DNA of 64,000 nucleotides from Chloroflexales bacterium ZM16-3 (GCA_004138175.2 RYFE02000001.1:331517-395516), one strand, 5' to 3'. Numbered from the stretch's first letter, positions 27,545 through 36,466 are shown. Translations and numbers: made by a program. The notes: generated by a model from the letters alone, not told the origin.

Positions 27545-29605
27545 ATGACTGACGACGCTCGTTCAGGGCCACCTTATGACTATTCGACCGGGCTGCGCCC
27601 ACAGATTGTCGGGATCGGTGCGTCGGCCGGCGGACTACAGGCATTCATCGACTTTCTTCGCCGCATGCCGCCCGATAGCGGGATGGCCTTCGTCCTCATC
27701 CAGAACCTCGCCCCCCAGCAGCCCAATCTTCTGCCCAAGCTGCTCGCCGCCCACACCGTCATGCCAGTGCATCCTGTCATCGACCAGACCCCGGCTGCGC
27801 CGAACCATGTCTACGTCATCCCGCCCAATACCGCGCTGACCATCGCCCAAGGCGTGCTGCATCCGACACCGCTGGAGGAGGGCCGCGCACAGCACCTGCG
27901 GATCGACCGCTTCTTCCGCTCGCTTGCGGCAGATCAGGGTGAGCGAGCGGTGGGAATCGTGCTCTCGGGAACCGGGGCCGACGGCAGCCTGGGACTCGCG
28001 GCGATCAAGCAGCGCGGTGGCCTGACCCTGGCCCAAACACCGAACTCCGCGCCATACCCCTCAATGCCGCAGCAGGCCATCGCCCATGGCGTGGTCGACC
28101 ACGTCCTGGAGATCGCCATTATGCCGGCGCTTCTGCTCGCCAGATGTGCCCCCTTCCTCGCGACCCAGGCGCTGCCGATGCCCGCGCCGGATGCCGCCGA
28201 GCGGCGACGGGACACGCTGGCCCAGGATCTCCAGTGCACGCCCGCCGCACCTGAGGAGGAAGACTTCGACCTGATCGCGACCAACGAGGAGCTGCGCTTG
28301 CTCAACGAGGAGCTCCAGGCCACCAACGAGGAGCTCCAGACCTCGAAGGAGGAGATCCAGTCGATCAACGAGGAGCTCCAGACCGTCAACGCCGAGCTCA
28401 GCCGCAAGATCGAGGATCTCGACCGGGCTAACGCCGACATCGCCAACTTCTTCGCCAGCACCCAGATCCCGGCGATCTTTCTCCGCGCCGATGGGCGGAT
28501 CGCCCGCTTCACACCCCAGGCGACCGAGCTCTTCGCGCTGATCGACAGCGATGTGGGACGCCCGATCAGCGACCTGAAGGCCCACTTCAGCAATGACGAC
28601 CTGCGCCCACTGATCGCCCAGGCGCTCCAGACCCTCGCCTCCGCCGAGGCAACGGTACACCAGCCAGCCAACCAGCGCTGGTGGAATCTACAGGTGCGGC
28701 CGTACCGCACGCTCGCGAACCAGATCGACGGCGTGGTGATCACCTTCGTCGATATCACTGCCCTCAAACAGGCCGAGGCCATGCTCCAGAGGGAGAAAGA
28801 CGCCCTTGAGCTGCGGGTGGCGGCGCGCACCCAGGATCTGGCTGCGGCGAACGCGGAGCTTCAGACCCAGATCGCCGAGCGGGAGCGCAGTGAGCATGCC
28901 CGCCAGCAGCTGCTTCATCAGCTCATCACCGCCCAGGAAGAGGAGCGCCGCCACATCGCCCGCGAGCTACACGACCAGCTCGGACAAGATCTCACCGCAC
29001 TGATCCTGGGCCTCAAGGCGCTCCAGGAGAAAGCGGTGACCAACCGAAGCATCAAAGCGCGCGCGGCCCAGCTCCAGGCGATGGCGATACAGATGAGCAA
29101 GGAGGTGCGCAGCCTGGCGGTGCAGCTGCGCCCCTCGGCGCTAGACGACCTGGGGCTAGAACTGGCGCTGAGCAACTACATCGAGCAGTGGTCGGCGCGC
29201 GCCCACGTCGGGGCCGATCTCCACAGCAGCGGACTTGCCAAGGAGCGTATGCCCCTGGCCGTCGAGACGACGATCTACCGGATCGTGCAGGAGTCACTCA
29301 CCAACGTGCTCAAACACGCCAAGGCCACCGAGGTCAGCGTGATCATCGAGCGAAAAACCAACGAGGTGCAGCTGATCATCGAGGATGACGGCGTGGGATT
29401 CACCACCCCGTCGGCGCCAACTGCGCCGGGCGCGGTGCCACAGCTCGGGCTGATCGGGATGCAGGAGCGGGTCGTGCTGCTGGATGGGAGCCTGATGATC
29501 GAGTCGGCGCCGGGCAGCGGCACCACGATCTTCGCCCACATCCCGCTGCCGCATACTATAAGGGAAGACGTTAATGGCGAACGTGAGGGTGTTCCTCGTC
29601 GATGA
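27545..29605 (+). CDS. CheB-PAS-histidine kinase fusion lacking CheR
   Basis: 686 residues, soluble. Residues 19-205 form a CheB methylesterase domain with the catalytic serine in GASAGG (residue 27) and GTGADGSLG holding the aspartate, but the expected histidine (normally QH) is asparagine 54 (LIQNLAPQ). Residues 238-300 are a coiled coil of NEELQ repeats, followed by a PAS domain, a second coil, and a HisKA_3 dimerisation domain with ERRHIARELHDQLGQ (His about 476) and an ATPase domain (DDGVGF). CheB/CheR/PAS/kinase fusions normally include a CheR methyltransferase between CheB and the coil; it is absent here. The NarL-type regulator gene overlaps its end by 32 bases. Confidence 0.88.
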   Translation: MTDDARSGPPYDYSTGLRPQIVGIGASAGGLQAFIDFLRRMPPDSGMAFVLIQNLAPQQPNLLPKLLAAHTVMPVHPVIDQTPAAPNHVYVIPPNTALTIAQGVLHPTPLEEGRAQHLRIDRFFRSLAADQGERAVGIVLSGTGADGSLGLAAIKQRGGLTLAQTPNSAPYPSMPQQAIAHGVVDHVLEIAIMPALLLARCAPFLATQALPMPAPDAAERRRDTLAQDLQCTPAAPEEEDFDLIATNEELRLLNEELQATNEELQTSKEEIQSINEELQTVNAELSRKIEDLDRANADIANFFASTQIPAIFLRADGRIARFTPQATELFALIDSDVGRPISDLKAHFSNDDLRPLIAQALQTLASAEATVHQPANQRWWNLQVRPYRTLANQIDGVVITFVDITALKQAEAMLQREKDALELRVAARTQDLAAANAELQTQIAERERSEHARQQLLHQLITAQEEERRHIARELHDQLGQDLTALILGLKALQEKAVTNRSIKARAAQLQAMAIQMSKEVRSLAVQLRPSALDDLGLELALSNYIEQWSARAHVGADLHSSGLAKERMPLAVETTIYRIVQESLTNVLKHAKATEVSVIIERKTNEVQLIIEDDGVGFTTPSAPTAPGAVPQLGLIGMQERVVLLDGSLMIESAPGSGTTIFAHIPLPHTIREDVNGEREGVPRR

Positions 29606-30227
29606 CCACATGGTCGTGCGCGCCGGGCTGAGGGCGCTGATCGCGGCGCAGGCGGATATGCTGGTGGTCGGCGAGGCCGGGGATGGCGAGACGGCCTGGC
29701 AGCAGATCCAAGAATGCCAGCCCGACGTGGTGATTATGGACATCTCGATGCCGGGGATAAGCGGCATCCAGACAACCGAGCGGCTGCGGCAGACCAACCC
29801 CGAGGTGAAGGTGCTCATCCTGAGCGTCCACGATGACACCAGCTACCTGCGGCAGCTGCTCGCAGTGGGAGCCGCTGGCTACATCCTCAAGCATACGGCG
29901 GCCGACGCACTGATCCAGGCGATCCGCATCGTCGCGGGGGGCGGCCTCTACCTAGAGCCGACGCTCGCCGACCACGTGGTGAACCGCTATGTGCGCAGGC
30001 CCGCCGCAATCACCGAGCTGCTCGGCACCGCGCTCAGCGAGCGCGAGCGCGAGGTGGTGCTGCGGGTGGTGCAGGGCTACAGCAACAAGGATATCGCTCT
30101 CCAGCTGAGCCTGAGCGTAAAGACCGTCGAGACCTACCGCGCCCGGGCGATGGAGAAGCTCGGGCTGACCAGCCGGGCTGCCCTGGTGCGCTACGCCCTA
30201 GAGCACGGCTGGCTCAACAGCATCTGA
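29574..30227 (+). CDS. NarL/FixJ-family response regulator
   Basis: 217 residues. Receiver domain 1-125 with VDDH acidic pocket, phosphoacceptor in VVIMDISMPG (residue about 55), and a C-terminal LuxR-type helix-turn-helix (LSEREREVVLRVV, SVKTVETYRARAMEKLGL). AAGGGAAG precedes ATG 29574, which lies inside the end of the kinase gene, so the two are translationally coupled and almost certainly partners. Target genes are unknown. Confidence 0.93.
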   Translation: MANVRVFLVDDHMVVRAGLRALIAAQADMLVVGEAGDGETAWQQIQECQPDVVIMDISMPGISGIQTTERLRQTNPEVKVLILSVHDDTSYLRQLLAVGAAGYILKHTAADALIQAIRIVAGGGLYLEPTLADHVVNRYVRRPAAITELLGTALSEREREVVLRVVQGYSNKDIALQLSLSVKTVETYRARAMEKLGLTSRAALVRYALEHGWLNSI

Positions 30228-30262
30228 GTCAGGGGTCAGGGGTCAGGGGTCAGGGGTCAGGC
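30228..30262. repeat. Heptad array after response regulator
   Basis: Five GGGGTCA-type units starting directly at the stop codon. No complementary arm was found; a family-A palindrome follows at 30283. Confidence 0.8.
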
Positions 30263-30282
30263 GTATCACGACCACAAAACTC

Positions 30283-30367
30283 GCCCTGTCACGCTGAGCG
30301 AAGCGAAGCGTCCCGGTGGCTCTATGGCCCGCCGGGACGCTTCGCTTCGCTCAGCGTGACAGTGTTA
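30283..30367. repeat. Dispersed palindrome family A, copy 1
   Basis: Arms CTGTCACGCTGAGCGAAGCG and CGCTTCGCTCAGCGTGACAG pair perfectly; the stem continues with AAGCGTCCC and GGGACGCTT. It lies between convergent genes and could end both transcripts. Confidence 0.85.
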
Positions 30368-30397
30368 CGTATGCGCTATTGCCTATATAGATTCCAG

Positions 30398-31180
30398 CTA
30401 CGCCTCGGAAGAGGGCGCGCCCATCACATTAAAGCCAGCATCAACATACATAATCTCGCCGGTGATGCTGCTGGCCAGGTCGGAGCAGAGGAATACCGCA
30501 GCGTTGCCCACATCGTCGATAGTGACATTGCGGCGCAGAGGGGCGACCTCGGCAAATGCCCGGTGGAGGGTGCGGAAGCCGGCGATGCCATTGGCGGCGA
30601 GGGTGCGGATGGGGCCGGCGCTGATCGCATTGATCCGGATGCCGCGCGGGCCAAGGTCGTCCGCCAGGTAGTAGACGCTGGCCTCCAGAGCCGCCTTAGC
30701 CACGCCCATAACATTGTAGTTGGCCATCACCTTGCGGGCGCCGTGATACGTCATGGTAAGGATCGAGGCATTCGGCGCGAACAGCTCATCTGCGGCCTTG
30801 ACGAGGGCGGTGAGCGAGTAGACGCTGACCTCCATCGCCGTCAGGAAACCGGCGCGAGTGGTGCGCGTGTAGAGGCCGTTCAGCTCGTCTTTTTTGGCGT
30901 AGGCGACCGCGTGGACGAGGAAGTCGATCTGGCCGAAGGTCTCGCGGGCGCGCTCCATAAGGGCGGCGATCTGCTCGTCACTGTTCACATCGCAGGGCTC
31001 GATAAGCTTCGCACCGAGACTCTCGGCCAGCGGCCGCACCCGCTTCTCCAGGATCTCGCCCACATAGGTGAAGCCGATCTCGGCGCCCTCGCGGTGCATC
31101 GCCTGCGCGACCCCCCAGGCGATCGAGTGATCATTGGCTAATCCGAGGATCAGCCCTTTTTTGCCGTCCATAAGGCCCAT
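30398..31180 (-). CDS. fabI: Enoyl-[acyl-carrier-protein] reductase (NADH)
   Basis: Last step of each fatty-acid elongation cycle. 260 residues. FabI-type short-chain dehydrogenase features: [16 protein letters not shown] in place of the usual GxxxGxG, the active-site pair tyrosine and lysine in YNVMGVAK, and [12 protein letters not shown], a FabI hallmark. AAGGAG lies nine bases before ATG 31180. Transcribed alone. Confidence 0.95.
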   Translation of the reverse strand: MGLMDGKKGLILGLANDHSIAWGVAQAMHREGAEIGFTYVGEILEKRVRPLAESLGAKLIEPCDVNSDEQIAALMERARETFGQIDFLVHAVAYAKKDELNGLYTRTTRAGFLTAMEVSVYSLTALVKAADELFAPNASILTMTYHGARKVMANYNVMGVAKAALEASVYYLADDLGPRGIRINAISAGPIRTLAANGIAGFRTLHRAFAEVAPLRRNVTIDDVGNAAVFLCSDLASSITGEIMYVDAGFNVMGAPSSEA

Positions 31181-31242
31181 CGCCGCAACTCCTTGTATCT
31201 AACTGCCAGGTCTCGAATGCTGCGGCGTATCTTACCATATCG

Positions 31243-31373
31243 TGGGAGTCGGGGGTTGGGAGTCAGGAGTCAGGAGTCGGGAGCGCCCCAACCCCCAACC
31301 CCTAACCCCCAACCCCCAACCTCCAACCCCCAACCCCCAACCCCCAACCCCCAACCCCCACCCTACCCCCGAC
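31243..31373. repeat. Long heptad array, two inverted arms
   Basis: Left arm 31243-31283 (GGGAGTC and AGGAGTC units), right arm 31286-31373 with about twelve CCCCCAA-type units, the longest array in the window. The stop codon of the yccF-like gene (31365-31363) lies inside it, and its last codons are repeat-derived. Confidence 0.9.
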
Positions 31374-31776
31374 CTAGCGTGATCACCGCAGGCACCCGGT
31401 TGAACATCCAGAAGCCGAAGGGCATGCCGATGATCACACTGCACAACGCCCATGCCGCCGCCATCCAGAGCGCGCTGAACCACCAGCCCACCAACAGGAA
31501 GTAGATTGCCCGCAGCAGGAAAGGCGTCTGGCGCATTGACCGCTGGTAGACCCGCCCGTCGTTGCTGATCACTAGGTCGGCGCGCTGCGGCTGGAGGGTG
31601 GACACCTGGGGCAGCCGGTTCAGCATCCACAGGCCAAGCGGCAGCCCGATGATCGTCACGCAGAAGACCCAGGCGATAGCTGCCCAGACCCCGCTGAACC
31701 ACAGGCCAAAGAGAATAAAGTAGATCGCGCGGATGATCAGGTTGGTGCCGCGCTCCTGGACGATGACGGTATTCAT
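31363..31776 (-). CDS. yccF: YccF-domain inner membrane protein
   Basis: 137 residues made of two similar halves, each with two membrane helices and the family motif IRAIYF(I/L)L...WFSG, IIGLPLGLWMLNR and IIGMPFGFWMFNR. Function of YccF proteins is unknown. GAGGAG precedes ATG 31776. The stop codon is within the long heptad array. Confidence 0.88.
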   Translation of the reverse strand: MNTVIVQERGTNLIIRAIYFILFGLWFSGVWAAIAWVFCVTIIGLPLGLWMLNRLPQVSTLQPQRADLVISNDGRVYQRSMRQTPFLLRAIYFLLVGWWFSALWMAAAWALCSVIIGMPFGFWMFNRVPAVITLGRG

Positions 31777-31860
31777 AGGCTCCTCACTATAGACACGCTG
31801 GGGGTCGCCGCCCCCGCTGGAGCTATGACGCCGACCGTGCGGCGTCTGTTGCGGGTTCCG

Positions 31861-32012
31861 GCGACGCCCGGCGGCTGAAGCCGCGGGCTAGCGTCTGCGA
31901 AGCCCGCCTGCGCGGGCTGGCCGAGGCCGCGCAGGCGGCCTTTGCAAACCCATAGCCCGCCCGTTCACGGGCCGGGCACGCGCAGGGTGGCAGGGCGGGT
32001 TTTGCGGTAGTG
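31861..32012. repeat. Dispersed repeat family B-beta, copy 2
   Basis: Same plan as 25511-25660: CGCCCGGCGGCTGAAGCCGC at the left, GAGGCCGCGCAGGCGGCCTT in the centre, ACGGGCCGGGC at the right, then GGTTTTGCGGTAGTGC. Confidence 0.8.
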
Positions 32013-32013
32013 C

Positions 32014-32054
32014 CTCTCGACAATCCCAGCGCACAATCTGCAATCGACAATCAG
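32014..32054. repeat. Heptad array at the end of the lipoate-ligase-like gene
   Basis: Units GACAATC, CACAATC, TGCAATC, GACAATC. The stop codon of the minus-strand gene (32053-32051) is in the last unit. No second arm. Confidence 0.75.
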
Positions 32055-32866
32055 ATCGGGGCGTAGCGCTGTAGGGCGGCATGGAGGGCGGACAGCTCCT
32101 CGTCGCGCCAGCTGTCGGCCTCCAGAGCTACGCCGTGGCGCTCGGCGAGGGACTGGGCGAAGGCTTCCATAATGACCGACGGCGAGGGCAGGATCGGCAG
32201 CAGCTCGCCAAGGCCAGCCACGCGCTCAGCCAGCCCTTCGGCCAGAGGCAATGCCTCGCCAGGGGCTAGGCGCAGCAGGCTGGACAGCTCGGCGCCCGGC
32301 CAGCGCATGTACAGCCCCACTTGGAAGAGCGTGCCATGGCGGCGGCGCACCTGCGAGAAGCCCACTAGCTTGCGCCCGTCGGCTAGGATCTCGTAGGGCG
32401 AGCGCCCGGCGAAGCATGCCCGGCGAAGCAGCGGAGCCAGTGCGCGGGTGTCCTCGCGAGCGTCCGCCACCGCAATCGGCGCGGCGGGCACCCCCAGGCG
32501 GCCCAGAGTGTCGGCCCAGACCTCGCCCAGCCAGCGGTAGGACTCACTCACGTCGGAGAGCGCCAGGGGGTGGTTAGGCGGCAAGACAATGTCCTGCATC
32601 AGCAGGCCGGGGACAAACATCACGGCGGTGCCGCCGCTGGCCCGCCGGTGCAGACGCACCCCTGCGGCGGCGCAGGCATCCTGGTCAACCTCGGCGATCT
32701 TCTGGCCCGAGCCGATCACCAGAGCGAGCTCAGGCGACTCGTACCAGCGCAGGGCCGCCGCCGGTACCATATGCAGCCCAGCCAGCAGCGCCTCAGCGGC
32801 GGCCAGCTCGTGCTGCGCGTCGCCGGAGCTGTGGGGGAGCAGACGCCATGTGTGCTTGTGGGGCAA
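32051..32866 (-). CDS. Lipoate-protein ligase A-like protein
   Basis: 271 residues with the biotin/lipoate ligase fold. The substrate-loop signature is HRRASGGTAVMF at about residue 73, followed by GRKLVGFSQVRR with the catalytic lysine region. It probably attaches lipoate or octanoate to the E2 or H-protein lipoyl domains, or is an octanoyltransferase of the LipM/LplA group. It starts at TTG 32866, supported by AAAGGA upstream; no ATG lies near. Confidence 0.8.
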   Translation of the reverse strand: MPHKHTWRLLPHSSGDAQHELAAAEALLAGLHMVPAAALRWYESPELALVIGSGQKIAEVDQDACAAAGVRLHRRASGGTAVMFVPGLLMQDIVLPPNHPLALSDVSESYRWLGEVWADTLGRLGVPAAPIAVADAREDTRALAPLLRRACFAGRSPYEILADGRKLVGFSQVRRRHGTLFQVGLYMRWPGAELSSLLRLAPGEALPLAEGLAERVAGLGELLPILPSPSVIMEAFAQSLAERHGVALEADSWRDEELSALHAALQRYAPI

Positions 32867-32889
32867 GGTGTCCTTTAGTCCAAACCGCA

Positions 32890-33003
32890 GTAGAGCATAC
32901 GTAACGCTGTCACCCTGAGCGAAGCGAAGGGTCCCGGCCGGGATTCTTCGCTTCGCTCAGAATGACAGGATACTTCACAGCGTTCCTTCTGCGGTATTGC
33001 TCG
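32890..33003. repeat. Dispersed palindrome family A, copy 2
   Basis: GTCACCCTGAGCGAAGCGAA against TTCGCTTCGCTCAGAATGAC with a GGCCGG centre, flanked by outer arms (AACGCTGT and ACAGCGTT). Very close to copy 4 at 56268-56388. Confidence 0.85.
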
Positions 33004-33007
33004 AAAC

Positions 33008-33394
33008 CTAGAAAAGCTCAAGCTGCTCGGGCGCATCGTCGTGGGGTGGCGGTGGGCCAAAGCGATGCGCGGCGGCGAACTCCGCGCCAGGGCCGCCCCA
33101 GCGGTGGTAAAGCATCAGCACGCGGGCGCGCCGGTCGAAGGCCACGCCCTCAGACTCCAGCAGGCGGCGCTGCTCAAGGCCGCGCGTGCTGATCACGCCA
33201 TCCTGGCTGACGATCCGCTGCCAGGGAACATCCGGCGCGTGCTCGCCGATCGCCCGCAGAGCCTCGCCGACAGTGCGGGCGTCGCAGCCGCCGCCGACCA
33301 TGGCCGCCACGTCGCCATAGCTCGTCACCATGCCCGATGGGATCTGCCCGCATAGGAGATAGATCCGCGCGTAGAGCGGCGGTGTCACATCCAT
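33008..33394 (-). CDS. Alkyltransferase-like protein (MGMT family, cysteine replaced)
   Basis: 128 residues from ATG 33394, which has a strong GAGGAGGG ribosome site. The MGMT DNA-binding domain is clear (GMVTSYGDVAAMVG), but the alkyl-acceptor motif PCHR is replaced by PWQR, so no methyl transfer is possible. Such ATL proteins bind O6-alkylguanine and hand it to nucleotide excision repair. The C-terminal 30 residues, ending DDAPEQLELF, form an acidic tail. Confidence 0.85.
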   Translation of the reverse strand: MDVTPPLYARIYLLCGQIPSGMVTSYGDVAAMVGGGCDARTVGEALRAIGEHAPDVPWQRIVSQDGVISTRGLEQRRLLESEGVAFDRRARVLMLYHRWGGPGAEFAAAHRFGPPPPHDDAPEQLELF

Positions 33395-33457
33395 ACAGAT
33401 GCCCTCCTCGATAGAGAGTTTCAGGGAGGGCAAAGTCCCGCCTCAAACCCTGATTTC

Positions 33458-36025
33458 TCACGGCCAAAGCTCGGTCGCCAGCCGCGCGGCCGCCTCGCCC
33501 CGGCCAAAGGCGATGATGATCGGATCGCGCGTGCCAGGCTTATACGGCACATGATCCAGGGCCGCCGCGCCGGGGCCGAGCGCGGCCAGAGCCGTGGCCT
33601 GAGCAGCCGGTGAGGCATCGGCGGGCAGCAGCAGCAGGGCAGAGCCATCGGCGGGCAGCGGGTCGCCCGTGTAGCCGTAGGTCGCCACGCCATAGGCCAG
33701 AAAGCGCACCGTGTCCGTGCCGCGCAGCCTGTCCGGCATATAGACCCGCAGCGCATGGATTTCCGGGTCGGCGCTGAGCGCGGGAGCCTGGGCCGCCCGG
33801 CCAAGCGCCGTCTCCAGCAGATCAAACTCACCGTACACCCGCGGCTCCACCCGCATCACCCCGAAGTAGAGCCATGTGTTGAAGCCCAGGCTGAAGACCA
33901 GCAGGCCGACGGCGATGATCTGGCGGGCCCGCCCGCCGGGGCGCAGCAGCAGCGACTCGACCGCAAGGGCGGCCAGCATACAGGCCGGGGCAAGCATGCC
34001 GAGGGCACGCATGGCATGAGGCGCATCGCTGCTGAAGATGGCTGGAACGAGATAGACAGCTGGGATTGCCAGGATTGCCATGCGGCCGGGGCTGCGCGGC
34101 GCGCGCAGGGCCAGGGCTAGGCCGAGCAGCAGCAGCAGGCCCGTGGCCGGGTCGAGCATCGGCGCATCGGGCATATGGTGGCGGCCGTTGGGCTCACCCT
34201 GAACATGCCACATCAGCAGGTAGCGCGTGCCGTTGTCTAGGAGCAGGCCCAGGGGCGTATGGGTGTCCAGGTAGTTCGAGCTGAGCACCGAGACCTGGCT
34301 GACCCTGCGGTTGTAGTTCCCATAGTTCTGAGCAATATAGCTTAGCAGGGGGGCCATCGTCAGCAGGCCCACTGTGGCAGCTATGACGAGGCCGGGCAGA
34401 GCGCGGCGCCATGCCGAGGGCGAGAGCCGCAGGCGCACCAGCACCACCAGGGCCAGGGCGATCGGCGACACCCGACCAGTGTGGTAGGCGTAGGTGGCCA
34501 GTCCGGCGAGGAGGCCCGCGAGCCCCAATTGCAGATGGCAGATGGCAGATGGCAGCCGACCAATTTGCCATCTGCCATCTGCCATCTGCAATCCTCTCCA
34601 GGCCAGCCCCACGGCGGTAAGTGTGAGCAGATGGTCGAGGGTGGCCGGGAAGGCCCAGCGGCTCATGCTCAGGCCCCAGGAGGCCCACGCCAACAGGGCG
34701 GCGGCGATCAAGGCCGGGCGCCTGCCGATCAGGGGCGAGGCTGCCCAGAAGAGTGCCAGCGGGGTCAGCCCGCCGACCACCGCCGAGACCAGCCGGTCGC
34801 TCCAGACTTGCGGGCCGAGCAGACCGACCACCGGCGCCATCAGGTAGAACAGAAGCGCAGGCAGATCGGCGCCCGCGGCCACATACACCGGCCGATAGGT
34901 CGGGTCATTCCAGATCATCAGAGCCTGGAGGCCATGGCGCGACTCATCACGCCAGAGCCCGGCGGGCTGCCCGCCCAGATTGTAAAGCCGCAGGAAGAGG
35001 GCCATGCCGAGGATGACCATGATGGGCCACCAGGGTACTATCGGCGCTGAGGCATCCTCTCCCCTCTCCTGCCGCAGCGGGAGAGGGGCTGGGGGTGAGG
35101 GTAAAGGTGACTCCAGAGTCAGAGCGGCCCAGGCACCCACCAGCAGCCCAGTCAGGCCAAGCGAGGCTGGCAGACCGGCGCGGATCGCGAACAGGCTGGC
35201 CAGGGCCAGCGCCAGTCCAGCCCATCCTACGACGGGTCGGGCAATCGCCCATCCCCATGCCCAGCGCAGACCAACGCCGATCTGCGAGGAGAAGATCAGG
35301 GCGGCCAGGGGAAGCGTGGGCCACCAGGGCCAGCCCAGCGTGGGGAGCAGGAAGCCTGAGTCGGTTGGCCGTGCGGTGGCCCAGCCCATCACCAGCGCCA
35401 TGGTGAGGCCCGCCCCAAAGGCGAGCGCCGGGCGAGAGTGCAGGCGCAGCAGCAGCAGCCAAACAATCAGCGGCAGCGAGAGCAGAAACAGGCTGCGCAC
35501 CGGCGGCGGCAGGAGCGGCCTTCCGGCCAGCGGCGCCGCCGCCGCGTTAGTCAGAGCCACCCCCAGATCGCGCGGGTCGCCCGCTGGCACATAGGCATCG
35601 GTGCGGAAGGACAGGGCCGTCTCGCCGACTGCGCTGGTGGGAGAGAGGATGTGATAACGGCGGAAGCCCGACCCGACCGTGATCTGGCCGAGGTCGTGTC
35701 CCACCGAGGCTACGCTGAGGATGGGTGCGGCCACGCCCGTGGGACGCGAGGAGGCCATACGCAAGGTGACGATGGCTGGCCGGCCATCGAACCCGTAGAG
35801 GTAGACCCCGAACAGCGGCTGTGACCAGCGGTAGGTACCGTCAGTGTTCTCCTCAACCTCAAAGAAGCGCACGAGGTAGCGCCGGTCGCCCGCATCACCG
35901 GCCCGGATCGTGTAGCCAGGGGTGGCCTGCGTCGCCCCCAAGAGCATAGCCGCAAGGGTGATCAACAGGAGCAGGGCCGGGGCGGCGAGGGCTGACGCCC
36001 GACGGGGGGCAAAGATCGGTGACAT
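33458..36025 (-). CDS. GT-C type glycosyltransferase / PMT-like membrane protein
   Basis: 855 residues from ATG 36025 with more than ten membrane helices. The segment LGGQPAGLWRDESRHGLQ at about residue 350 carries the Asp-Glu pair typical of the first external loop of PMT/ArnT (family 39) enzymes, which use polyprenyl-phosphate sugars. An N-terminal extracytoplasmic beta-rich part precedes it. Two inserts look repeat-derived: about residues 309-326 (PLPSPPAPLPLRQERGE) and about 478-500 (QMADGRWQIGRLPSAICHLQ); both are in frame and fall in predicted loops. Donor and acceptor are unknown. Confidence 0.8.
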   Translation of the reverse strand: MSPIFAPRRASALAAPALLLLITLAAMLLGATQATPGYTIRAGDAGDRRYLVRFFEVEENTDGTYRWSQPLFGVYLYGFDGRPAIVTLRMASSRPTGVAAPILSVASVGHDLGQITVGSGFRRYHILSPTSAVGETALSFRTDAYVPAGDPRDLGVALTNAAAAPLAGRPLLPPPVRSLFLLSLPLIVWLLLLRLHSRPALAFGAGLTMALVMGWATARPTDSGFLLPTLGWPWWPTLPLAALIFSSQIGVGLRWAWGWAIARPVVGWAGLALALASLFAIRAGLPASLGLTGLLVGAWAALTLESPLPSPPAPLPLRQERGEDASAPIVPWWPIMVILGMALFLRLYNLGGQPAGLWRDESRHGLQALMIWNDPTYRPVYVAAGADLPALLFYLMAPVVGLLGPQVWSDRLVSAVVGGLTPLALFWAASPLIGRRPALIAAALLAWASWGLSMSRWAFPATLDHLLTLTAVGLAWRGLQMADGRWQIGRLPSAICHLQLGLAGLLAGLATYAYHTGRVSPIALALVVLVRLRLSPSAWRRALPGLVIAATVGLLTMAPLLSYIAQNYGNYNRRVSQVSVLSSNYLDTHTPLGLLLDNGTRYLLMWHVQGEPNGRHHMPDAPMLDPATGLLLLLGLALALRAPRSPGRMAILAIPAVYLVPAIFSSDAPHAMRALGMLAPACMLAALAVESLLLRPGGRARQIIAVGLLVFSLGFNTWLYFGVMRVEPRVYGEFDLLETALGRAAQAPALSADPEIHALRVYMPDRLRGTDTVRFLAYGVATYGYTGDPLPADGSALLLLPADASPAAQATALAALGPGAAALDHVPYKPGTRDPIIIAFGRGEAAARLATELWP
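34527..34593. repeat. Heptad repeat hairpin inside the glycosyltransferase gene
   Basis: Left arm 34527-34555 (GATGGCA units), right arm 34561-34593 (TGCCATC units). The frame stays open across both arms and loop. Confidence 0.9.
35050..35101. repeat. CTCTCCC-type palindrome inside the glycosyltransferase gene
   Basis: CCTCTCCCCTCTCCTGCC with complement GGGAGAGGGGCTGGGGGTGA; a related element lies at 60469-60535 outside genes. Translated in frame. Confidence 0.75.
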
Positions 36026-36171
36026 TCCGTATCCCAGGTGCAACGGCAACAGGCAACAGGCAGCCATCGAACAAACCACAGCGGAGCGGCCATCAGTTGC
36101 GAGAGCATTATACCCGAGGAGCGCGGAGCATCGCCGGGGCACACAAAAGCCCGCGCCAAGATTGCGCGGGC

Positions 36172-36196
36172 CTGTCCCCTGTCCCCTGTCCCCTAC
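36172..36196. repeat. Heptad array at the end of the DUF2892 gene
   Basis: Three TGTCCCC units plus partial; the minus-strand stop codon (36195-36193) lies at its edge. Confidence 0.75.
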
Positions 36197-36390
36197 TTGG
36201 TATTGATCTTAAACAGCATATACAGCGGGCAGACCCCGATGGTGCCGGTAGCCAGGGCGATTACCCCGAGCAAGCCCACGATAATTTGCAAGGCACCGCC
36301 AAGGAAGATGAACGCCATGCCCAGGAGCAGCACCCCCACCGCAAGCCGCACGACCCGGTCGATCGAGCCCTCGTTAAACAGCCCTTCCAT
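36193..36390 (-). CDS. DUF2892 small membrane protein
   Basis: 65 residues from ATG 36390 (GAGGCGG upstream). FNEGSIDRVVRLAVGVLLLG followed by two membrane helices and a conserved CPLYMLF end match the DUF2892 (YgaP-like membrane) family. Members often accompany rhodanese or sulfur-handling proteins; none is adjacent here. Function unknown. Confidence 0.85.
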   Translation of the reverse strand: MEGLFNEGSIDRVVRLAVGVLLLGMAFIFLGGALQIIVGLLGVIALATGTIGVCPLYMLFKINTK

Positions 36391-36466
36391 AATCCGCCTC
36401 CTGCTCGCTTGTGGTGCCACAGCGGCACCGTTCCCCACCCATATGATGCGGCGGCATCTAGGGAAG

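Noticed and set aside
31286..31373. Telomere-like or CRISPR-like array (CCCCCAA units)
   Set aside because: Units are contiguous without spacers, so it is not CRISPR, and it is internal to the chromosome at a gene end as one of many heptad arrays with other units, so it is not a telomere.
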